From assembly GCA_947448095.1 (NCBI GenBank), contig CANFNN010000013.1, positions 1 to 22,748 on the forward strand: a stretch of DNA of 22,748 nucleotides, read 5' to 3'. The translations under genes and the position numbers were made by a program. The stretch comes from Bacteriovoracaceae bacterium (lineage in GTDB: Bacteria > Bdellovibrionota > Bacteriovoracia > Bacteriovoracales > Bacteriovoracaceae). The notes beneath the pieces were generated by a model that searched no databases, was not told where the DNA came from, and saw only the letters and a list, made by a program, of their open reading frames with translations. Below, one piece after another: positions 7,698 to 13,876 of the stretch (its first letter is position 1; every line of letters starts with the position of its first letter).

Positions 7698-8116
7698 GCG
7701 GATTTTTCATTTCAAAAAGAAAAACTTTTGAACTGGGAGTCCTGATTCTTTTGGATGGGGTCTTTTTTGTGCTTTGGGATAGTTGGGATTTCATTATCCT
7801 TTTTTCTCTCGGCTATATTTGGAACTGGGTTGCCTCCCAGGAGAAGAGTATTATCATTGAGAATTCTCGGCGCTACCGCTTCTCAACTCTTAAGACCGTT
7901 TTTAATTTACAGAATTTATTTTTAAGACCACTTAAAAAAATGCCAAAAATATTTCAATTTATCGCTCGAATTTTGCCGGCCGGATTGTTTTGGTCTGGGG
8001 TGATTGTGTTTAATGATAGTCCTATGCCTTGGTGGGCAGTTTTTCTGGGAAGTTTGGCAATCGAATCGATCATGCTTGAAACGAAGATTTTTGCTTCTAA
8101 AGAAGTGACTCCGTGA
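7694..8116 (+). CDS. Small membrane protein, unknown function
   Basis: I do not recognise this 140-residue protein. Hydrophobic segments lie at about 14-42 (probably two helices close together, Trp-rich, around WDSWDF and YIWNWV) and at about 88-123 (again probably two, around LPAGLFWSGVIV and WWAVFLGSLAI). A basic, probably cytoplasmic loop (about 48-85) separates them, suggesting a four-helix protein with both ends inside. No catalytic motif is visible. It overlaps the SDR stop by 4 nt at the start and the Nudix GTG by 4 nt at the end, so its expression is tied to both. These junctions make it very likely a real gene although its role is unknown. Confidence 0.72.
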   Translation: MSGFFISKRKTFELGVLILLDGVFFVLWDSWDFIILFSLGYIWNWVASQEKSIIIENSRRYRFSTLKTVFNLQNLFLRPLKKMPKIFQFIARILPAGLFWSGVIVFNDSPMPWWAVFLGSLAIESIMLETKIFASKEVTP

Positions 8117-8526
8117 AGCTCATTCCAGTGGCGTTGGCACTCTTTTATGAGAAGCTCGAAGATGGCCTCAATGTTTGGGTACAAACAAGAACAGACGATG
8201 GGCCTTTTCATGGTTTGCTTGAGTTTCCAGGTGGCGGAATAGAGCCTGGGGAGACACCTCTGGCCGCTGTGGTGAGAGAGGTCGAAGAGGAAGTAGGAAT
8301 TGTTATTCTTCCTCAGGACGGAAGGTTTATGGGGACTTATCGCAATGAGCATCCTGGTAAATCAGTGCTGCTTTATGTGTTTTTATTTCCTCGAATCGAA
8401 GCTCTCAAAGGAAAAGGAGAGTGGCTAAACATAAAAGCACCTCTGTTGAGTTCAAGCTTTAAAGGATTAATTCCGCATCCTAACCATAAAATCATCGACG
8501 ATCTATTTTTAGCACTGCTATCTTGA
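8113..8526 (+). CDS. MutT-like Nudix hydrolase
   Basis: This 137-residue protein has a textbook Nudix box at about residues 40-63: GGGIEPGE, then REVEEEVGI, with all metal-binding glutamates and the standard spacing. The preceding LLEFPGG is typical of MutT. The likely activity is hydrolysis of a nucleoside triphosphate, for example 8-oxo-dGTP, to the monophosphate and pyrophosphate. MutT-family members are notoriously variable in substrate, so the exact one is open. The start is GTG at 8113, overlapping the previous stop (GTGA), with the signal for initiation inside the upstream gene. The 4-nt overlap with the next gene is TTGA at 8523-8526 if the TTG start is used. Confidence 0.9.
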   Translation: MKLIPVALALFYEKLEDGLNVWVQTRTDDGPFHGLLEFPGGGIEPGETPLAAVVREVEEEVGIVILPQDGRFMGTYRNEHPGKSVLLYVFLFPRIEALKGKGEWLNIKAPLLSSSFKGLIPHPNHKIIDDLFLALLS

Positions 8527-9311
8527 TAGCTATGACAAACAGTGTAACTCAAATCATCACCCATACATTTCTTCTCGCTCTGGCTTTTGGGACTCAGCTC
8601 CTTTCTCCCGTTGTGGCGAGCAGGCTTACAGGTGTCGGTTTTTATAAACTTGGTACGAGTATCGTTTTGGCATCGTTAGTTTTAGTGTTTGGAGTGGCCT
8701 ACTTCATGCAACCGGGGCTGGATACTTTCAGCTTAATTGCGTTCGGTATTTTGGTTGTGACGAACATTATTACATTTGCTTTTCATAAAGATGAGAAAAC
8801 CTGGTTGATGTGGTCTCTCTACATTATTCAAATTGTTACTTTTGTATTTTTAATTTTTCATACCTATTTGCCCAATCCTTTATGGATAATGTTTTTCTTT
8901 TTTTCTGCACTTCTTTTAGGAATTAGTAATTTTTCTATGATTTTGGGTCATTATTATTTAGTGGTCCCCAAACTTAGTGAAGAGCCATTGATTTATTGTC
9001 TCTATATTTTCTGGTCGGTCATGTTTTTGAAAATCATGGCTTCTCTTACCATTATCTTTACTACAGCGACGCCGTATTTGCAGGAAGGTACTTTTCTTGG
9101 GGATGGTTATACCTTTAACTGGCTTTTTATTTCGATGCGCTACTTGTGGGGCTATGCTGCGCCACTAATTTTGAGTTTTTTTACTTTCAAATTATGTAAA
9201 CTCCGCTCCTTGCAGAGTGCAACTGGTGTGCTTTACATCGTGGAGTTTTTTGTTATTGTTGGGGAATTGATTTCCGTTTATTTAATGGCAAAACATGGTT
9301 TAGCTCTATGA
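8523..9311 (+). CDS. Polytopic membrane protein, unknown function
   Basis: This protein has about 262 residues and roughly eight predicted transmembrane helices, spread evenly over the whole length with short loops. It is an integral inner-membrane protein without extra domains. A conserved-looking motif GHYYLVVPKLS stands at the end of the fifth helix (around residue 140), with a histidine in or near the membrane. No transporter, rhomboid or kinase signature is seen, so no function is proposed. The start may be TTG 8523, which gives the same 4-nt overlap as the other junctions of this operon, or ATG 8532 three codons later. Both leave the first helix whole. The stop overlaps the next start (ATGA at 9308-9311). 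Confidence 0.8.
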   Translation: MIAMTNSVTQIITHTFLLALAFGTQLLSPVVASRLTGVGFYKLGTSIVLASLVLVFGVAYFMQPGLDTFSLIAFGILVVTNIITFAFHKDEKTWLMWSLYIIQIVTFVFLIFHTYLPNPLWIMFFFFSALLLGISNFSMILGHYYLVVPKLSEEPLIYCLYIFWSVMFLKIMASLTIIFTTATPYLQEGTFLGDGYTFNWLFISMRYLWGYAAPLILSFFTFKLCKLRSLQSATGVLYIVEFFVIVGELISVYLMAKHGLAL

Positions 9312-9760
9312 TGTCTGTTCAAATTACTTGTCCTCATTGTGGCTCTAGTATTGAAGTTCATCCTGATCAAAATGCGCACAAAGCGAAGTGTGAAGTTTGT
9401 CAGCATGAGATGGATGTCAAGTTCACTGCCGAGCATGAGCAAGGCATTCTGAAAGAGTGTCCGGTATGCTCTAGACAAGATTTCTATAAACAGAAAGATT
9501 TCAACCGTAAGATTGGGGTCGCCTTATTTGTTATTGCTGCGATTTTATCGATTTGGACCTACGGCCTAAGTTTGGTGGCACTTTACTTGGTGGATCTCTT
9601 TTTATTTCGAAAACTCGCTCTTGTGGCCAATTGTTACAAGTGCAAGACCAACTTTAGAAATCTCGCTAACATGTCGGAAATTCGTGATTATGACCACGAA
9701 ATGAATGATCGCATCGTCTATTCGGATCATGATTTTAAGGGCAAACCGCTATCTCACTAA
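9308..9760 (+). CDS. Zinc-ribbon membrane protein with split CxxC pairs
   Basis: This protein has 150 residues and four CxxC pairs. The first two (C8/C11 and C28/C31) form an ordinary small zinc ribbon at the N-terminus. The third and fourth (C51/C54 and C109/C112) are separated by a hydrophobic hairpin at about 69-100 (two short membrane helices), so a second ribbon would be closed across the membrane segment on the same side. This resembles the topology of LITAF-type domains, where a hydrophobic stretch is inserted between the two knuckles, but I cannot show homology. The C-terminus is short and acidic. The start ATG 9308 overlaps the previous stop; ATG 9311 follows immediately. It is the last gene of the five-gene operon. 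Zinc binding is likely; the biological role is unknown. Confidence 0.82.
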   Translation: MMSVQITCPHCGSSIEVHPDQNAHKAKCEVCQHEMDVKFTAEHEQGILKECPVCSRQDFYKQKDFNRKIGVALFVIAAILSIWTYGLSLVALYLVDLFLFRKLALVANCYKCKTNFRNLANMSEIRDYDHEMNDRIVYSDHDFKGKPLSH

Positions 9761-9817
9761 TATGCTTAAGCACTTCTAAATGCTTTTCGTTTGGTTTTGG
9801 TCTTTTGACCTGGGATA

Positions 9818-9826
9818 TGCTATAAT
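9818..9826 (+). promoter_or_regulatory. Extended -10 promoter (TGCTATAAT) before the CorC gene
   Basis: TGCTATAAT is a perfect extended -10 element (TGn plus consensus TATAAT). No good -35 box stands 17 nt upstream, as is common for extended -10 promoters. Transcription would start near 9833, giving a leader of roughly 113 nt before the ATG at 9946. The leader has a T-rich run and a C-rich stretch but no recognisable riboswitch. Confidence 0.55.
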
Positions 9827-9945
9827 TTGTCAGTGTTTTTAGTTGTTTAACAGGAGCCTTTTTTTATCGAACCCCCGGCCGAATCCACTCATTTAAACTT
9901 TTGTTTTATTTTTATTCCTTCATTTTATTTAACCACTAGGTATCT

Positions 9946-11259
9946 ATGAGTCCTGATCAAGAAATATTGATCTTAATTGTTTCGTTATGTTTATCTGCTT
10001 TCTTCTCTGGTTCTGAAGCCGCTTTGTTGAGTCTGCCTCATGAAAAGGCCAAGCAGATTGCCGACGAGTCAGGATTGGATACTTGGGCCATGAAGCACTG
10101 GTTAAGTAAGCCTAATGATCTCCTCACGACCATTCTGGTAGGTAACAACTTTGTTAATATTTTAATTGCAGCACTTTCAACATCCATCGCTCAGCGGTTT
10201 TTACAAAATGATGCCCTGGCAGTCAGCGTGGGGATTACAACCGTAATCATTTTATTATTCGGTGAAATTGCTCCTAAGATGTTTGGTCGAGGCAAAGCCG
10301 AAAAAATTGCTCCCGTTTGTGTCGTACTGTTAATGGGCTTTTATTATGCCCTTTACCCAATTGTAAAAATCTTCATGCTGATCATTAAATTTGTTCTGGG
10401 TGAAAATGCCAATGTCAGAGGACGAGCCGTTACGATGGATGATTTAGAGATCATGGTTGAAATGGCCGAAGAAGAAAGAACCATTGATTCAAAACATATT
10501 GATCTGTTGAACTCTATTTTGGAGTTTCCATCAATCAAAGTGAAAGACATCATGGTTCCGCGAACAAGTATTGAAGCGATTAAAAAAGAAGCCAGCTTTG
10601 ATGACATTATCAATATGGTCCGGGAAGTTGCCCATAGCCGCTATCCTGTTTACAGAGAATCTCTAGATGAAGTGCTGGGGTTTTTACACATTAAAGATCT
10701 TTCGTTTGTTACAGATGCTGAACGTAAGAATTTAGATGTCACGAAATACTTAAAGCCGCCATTCTTTGTTTATGAACACATGAAAATTCAGGCCGTATTT
10801 GATCACATGAATCGGAAAAAAGTGCATCTCGCACTAGTGAAAGATGAAAACGGAATTGTGGTAGGAATGCTAACTCTTGAAGACATTATGGAAGAGATCT
10901 TTGGAGAAATCCAAGATGAGCATGATGATGAAGAGGATGAAATCCCAGGAGTTAAAAGCGAAGAGGGTGTTTTAGTTCCCTCAACGATTTCTCTGAGAGA
11001 TCTTTATAATGAATTTGATATCAAAATCCCGCTTAATGATAACTTCTCTACGTTAAACGGATTTCTGATGGAACAACTGGGAAACAGTTTTCCTAAGAAA
11101 GGTCACCTTGTGATTTGGGACGGATACTCTTTTGAACTTATTCGGGTCAAGAACTCTGAGATCATTGAAGTGAAAATCAAATCAGTCGATGGAGAATACC
11201 TGCGCGATGCTGATAGTACGAAAAAAGAAGATCACCACAAAGCCGTGGGTGCGAAGTAA
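9946..11259 (+). CDS. CorC/HlyC family CBS-domain membrane protein (CNNM-like)
   Basis: This 437-residue protein has the standard architecture of the family. A CNNM/DUF21 membrane domain (about 5-150) contains SAFFSGSEAALLS and LFGEIAPK. Two CBS domains follow (about 200-255, starting VKDIMVPR, and 265-322, with LTLEDIMEEIFGEIQDE), then a CorC_HlyC transporter-associated domain (about 342-415). Relatives are linked to magnesium or cobalt efflux and have ATP-binding CBS pairs. The old name haemolysin should not be taken literally. The acidic run DEHDDEEDE at about 324-332 is usual for the linker. The leader is about 113 nt from the proposed promoter, with only a weak Shine-Dalgarno. The stop TAA directly abuts the ATG of the flavoprotein gene. 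Confidence 0.93.
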   Translation: MSPDQEILILIVSLCLSAFFSGSEAALLSLPHEKAKQIADESGLDTWAMKHWLSKPNDLLTTILVGNNFVNILIAALSTSIAQRFLQNDALAVSVGITTVIILLFGEIAPKMFGRGKAEKIAPVCVVLLMGFYYALYPIVKIFMLIIKFVLGENANVRGRAVTMDDLEIMVEMAEEERTIDSKHIDLLNSILEFPSIKVKDIMVPRTSIEAIKKEASFDDIINMVREVAHSRYPVYRESLDEVLGFLHIKDLSFVTDAERKNLDVTKYLKPPFFVYEHMKIQAVFDHMNRKKVHLALVKDENGIVVGMLTLEDIMEEIFGEIQDEHDDEEDEIPGVKSEEGVLVPSTISLRDLYNEFDIKIPLNDNFSTLNGFLMEQLGNSFPKKGHLVIWDGYSFELIRVKNSEIIEVKIKSVDGEYLRDADSTKKEDHHKAVGAK

Positions 11260-12249
11260 ATGTCCTCAAAAATTTACTCTGTTTGTGTCATCGGTGGGGG
11301 ATCAGCAGGCACCATGGCCGCCCTTCGCACAATTCTCAATAACGACGAATGCTTGTTCTTTCCAGGCTCTCCCAAAGATAAAAAGAAATCCCGCGCTCTG
11401 TGGGTGAAAAAAATCGAAAATATGCCAGCGCATTTAAGTTATAAGCGTGGGATTGAAGAACCTAATGCTGAGACCATTAAGTGGATTCAGGAGTCTTCAT
11501 TTAAGGCGAACTTTCATTTACAGAAAAACGTCGGGGTCTCAAGCATTCAGAAAAATGAACATGACATTTTTGAAATTATAGATTCTCAAGGGAAAACCTT
11601 CCTGGCCCATTTCGTGATTCTTTGCACGGGTGTGATGGATGTGCAGCCAAAAATCCAAGGAAGTATTGAAGCTGTTTTTGATTACGCCAATGCTCAGACA
11701 ATTGATTACTGCCTGATTTGTGATGGGCACCATGTACTTGAGAAAAAAACGGTCGTGATTGGTCATGACAATAGTGCGGCCTGGGTCGCCATTATGCTGC
11801 TTGAGAGATACCAGTGTCCGGAAATGACGATTCTGACGAATGGACAGGAAGCGAACTTTCAAAAAGAGACTCAAAAATTAATCGACCTCTACAAGATTCG
11901 CGTACTGACTTCTCCCATTAAAGGCGTGCTTGGTGAGAACAAAGGTGCAACCCTAAAAGGGTTCGAGCTTGAGGACGCAAACATCGTTCAGGCAGAAATG
12001 AGTTTTGTGGCGATGGGGATGATTGTTTATAATGAACTGGCCAAACAGCTGGGAGCAGAGCTGGATGAGCGTGGGTTTGTTAAGGCAGCTGAGAATGGGC
12101 TGACTTCTGTTCAAGGCCTGTATGTAGCGGGGGATTTGAAGGCGAATACTCGCAAACAAGTTTACACGGCATGGGATCATGCAGTGTCGGCAGCAACAGC
12201 GATCAATTTAATTCTTAGAACCAGAAATCGTCAGAAGCTTTTGGATTAG
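11260..12249 (+). CDS. Thioredoxin reductase-like FAD-dependent oxidoreductase
   Basis: This 329-residue flavoprotein has the thioredoxin-reductase layout. The FAD-binding GGGSAG lies at 12-17, a CxxC redox pair CLIC at 151-154 is followed by D-G as in CxxCDG, the second dinucleotide site is VIGHDNSA at about 166-173, and the C-terminal FAD signature GLYVAGD lies near 286-292. The HRRxxxR motif that binds the 2'-phosphate of NADPH in true TrxB is absent: the corresponding strand reads MTILTNGQEANF. It may therefore use NADH or another donor, or act on something other than thioredoxin. Residues 30-75 also look shortened and rearranged compared with TrxB. The gene starts at zero distance from the CorC stop, so the two are certainly coupled. 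It overlaps the convergent motB end by 4 nt. Confidence 0.83.
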   Translation: MSSKIYSVCVIGGGSAGTMAALRTILNNDECLFFPGSPKDKKKSRALWVKKIENMPAHLSYKRGIEEPNAETIKWIQESSFKANFHLQKNVGVSSIQKNEHDIFEIIDSQGKTFLAHFVILCTGVMDVQPKIQGSIEAVFDYANAQTIDYCLICDGHHVLEKKTVVIGHDNSAAWVAIMLLERYQCPEMTILTNGQEANFQKETQKLIDLYKIRVLTSPIKGVLGENKGATLKGFELEDANIVQAEMSFVAMGMIVYNELAKQLGAELDERGFVKAAENGLTSVQGLYVAGDLKANTRKQVYTAWDHAVSAATAINLILRTRNRQKLLD

Positions 12250-12965
12250 CGATTTTCTTCAGCATCCTCGAAATAAACCCCAAGACCCATTTTGATTTTC
12301 TTTTTATACATAGGCTCAAGAATCTTTACGACCACACGGCGATTGATACGTGCATTGGCCTCAACTCGGTTGCCAAATTTATCCTTACTTTCAACTAGTT
12401 TGAAGGTGTCGCCTTTACCAATAGCGGTAATATTCTCTTTCACAAAACCAAAATATTCAAATCGCTCGGCCACTGAAGATGAGCGAGCAGCGGAAAGAGT
12501 CCAGGTATTTTTGAAGGGATTCTTTGAAGTTAAGTCATCAGCATAGCCTTCAATGAGAATTCGGTATTCGCTATTTTCAGTCTTAATAATATCAATCAAT
12601 GAATCGAGTGTTTTAAGTGACTCTGGGGGAATGGAGTATTGTCCTTCATCAAAAAGGATACTGCCGGAGAAAATTACAATAAGATCAGAATCTTTAAGCG
12701 AGATTTTTGTTTTAGTTTTAAGTTCAGGATGCTTGGCGAGTTCTTCTTCGAGGTATTTAAGTCTTGCCTCAGATTTTAGGAATTTTTCTTTGTTAAAGTG
12801 CTTCGCAATTTCTCGCGTTTTTAAATAAAACTCTTCTTTTTTAGAAAAATCGGCAAATGAAACCATCAAGATGAAAAAGCAGGCAATAAGGGTCATCAAG
12901 TCAGCATAACTGACGAGCCAACCTTCGCCTTCATCCGGGGGACTTGCTAGAGGGTCAAATGCCAT
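12246..12965 (-). CDS. motB: MotB-like stator protein with OmpA domain
   Basis: This 239-residue protein has the layout of MotB. A short cytoplasmic N-terminus is followed by one membrane helix (17-38) with the ion-carrying aspartate D22 in WLVSYADLMT, a periplasmic linker with helical, lysine-rich region (40-90), and an OmpA-type peptidoglycan-binding domain (about 105-225: LIEGYADD, LSAARSSSVAE, GKGD and NRRVVVK). It would be the peptidoglycan-anchored part of a proton-driven stator. The periplasmic part is compact compared with E. coli MotB (308 residues). It is read together with motA: the motA stop and motB start overlap by one base (TAATG). No flagellar gene lies nearby, so a flagellar role is not shown. 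TolR/ExbD-like alternatives are unlikely because of the OmpA domain. Confidence 0.9.
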   Translation of the reverse strand: MAFDPLASPPDEGEGWLVSYADLMTLIACFFILMVSFADFSKKEEFYLKTREIAKHFNKEKFLKSEARLKYLEEELAKHPELKTKTKISLKDSDLIVIFSGSILFDEGQYSIPPESLKTLDSLIDIIKTENSEYRILIEGYADDLTSKNPFKNTWTLSAARSSSVAERFEYFGFVKENITAIGKGDTFKLVESKDKFGNRVEANARINRRVVVKILEPMYKKKIKMGLGVYFEDAEENR

Positions 12966-13753
12966 TAGACTTTAATCACTTTTTTCCAATCCAGTCTCTC
13001 GGAAGGATTTAAATATGAGTTGAGTTTTTCAATAATTAAAATAGGGTTCGCCTTGTCCATTAGAAGGTTAACTCCCTCAATGATAAGTTTATTTTTCATG
13101 AAGCCATCTTTCGTACTATCGATAAGGTTTTCAGACACGGGTAAAAAAAGCATGTTGGAGAGAACTGAACCATAGAGAGTTGTAATCAAACAAACACCCA
13201 TGGCCGGACCCATTTTTTTCATGGCGTCTTCGCCTCCAAGGTTTCCTAGAAGAACGATCATCCCGATAGTGGTACCGATCATTCCGAAGGCCGGAGGGAA
13301 TTTACCAACGGTTTTAATTTTGTTGGCCTCTTCCATATAATGGAAGGTTATGTTGTCGTTACGTTTTTCCATGATTGAGAGAATTTCATTTTTTTGAATA
13401 ATTCCATCTTCGATAATACCACACGCTTCTTTAAGAAACGGATCAGTGATTCTTTTTTGAGCTTCATTAAGGGGTTCACCCTTTTTATAAGCTTCTGCAA
13501 TAATCAGAACTTCTTTAATGGTGTCGGGCATGACATTTTTTTTCGCAAAAATCATTCGACGAATAAAAATTTTGATCAGTGTGACGAATCGGTTCAATTG
13601 AAAACATACGGCAGTGGCGCCGAAGGTTCCTCCGATAACAATAAAAATACTGGGAACATCGAAGAAGGCAATGAGGTTATCAGTTGACATTCTTAGTCCA
13701 ATATAAAGGACCACAACTGAGATGATGAACCCAAAGACGGAATAAAAATTCAT
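12965..13753 (-). CDS. motA: MotA-like stator protein
   Basis: This 262-residue protein has the four-helix MotA/TolQ/ExbB arrangement: helices at about 4-21, 33-52, 155-173 and 183-205, and a large cytoplasmic loop between the second and third. The segment KFPPAFGMIGTTIGM contains the conserved prolines at the start of helix 3 that couple ion flow to movement. It forms the ion channel with MotB, with the stoichiometry of the family being five MotA to two MotB. AGAAAG stands upstream of the ATG. Between this start and the divergent operon at 13877 lie 123 nt with an A-rich tract, which probably hold both promoters. Whether it drives the flagellum or another machine cannot be told from the sequence, but the neighbours favour looking at the latter. 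Confidence 0.92.
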   Translation of the reverse strand: MNFYSVFGFIISVVVLYIGLRMSTDNLIAFFDVPSIFIVIGGTFGATAVCFQLNRFVTLIKIFIRRMIFAKKNVMPDTIKEVLIIAEAYKKGEPLNEAQKRITDPFLKEACGIIEDGIIQKNEILSIMEKRNDNITFHYMEEANKIKTVGKFPPAFGMIGTTIGMIVLLGNLGGEDAMKKMGPAMGVCLITTLYGSVLSNMLFLPVSENLIDSTKDGFMKNKLIIEGVNLLMDKANPILIIEKLNSYLNPSERLDWKKVIKV

Positions 13754-13865
13754 TAGCTTTCTCGCATTTTCAATAAGGTACCTCTATTATGCGCTATCAA
13801 AAAAAAAAGAAAAGATAGGGAACTTTTTACTAATTATGAAATTTTATCCTCCGACAAGTATGGCT

Positions 13866-13870
13866 GAGGG
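13866..13870 (+). promoter_or_regulatory. Shine-Dalgarno of the Leu-triplet gene
   Basis: GAGGG stands 6 nt before the ATG at 13877. It decides this start over the ATG at 13860, which is in another frame. Confidence 0.55.
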
Positions 13871-13876
13871 TATGCA

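Noticed and set aside
9768..9785. Rho-independent terminator after the zinc-ribbon gene
   Set aside because: The AAGCA/TGCTT stem is only 5 bp, A/T-rich, with an 8-nt loop and no clean T run after it. A terminator may exist here but this is not convincing.
13786..13815. Flagellar sigma28 promoter before motA
   Set aside because: GCGCATAA on the minus strand resembles GCCGATAA but no TAAA box stands 15 nt upstream.
13794..13818. CTATC ... GATAG inverted repeat around an A-rich tract between motA and the divergent operon
   Set aside because: A 5-bp arm with a 15-nt A-rich spacer is expected by chance. It may still be part of a promoter region with an UP-like A tract.
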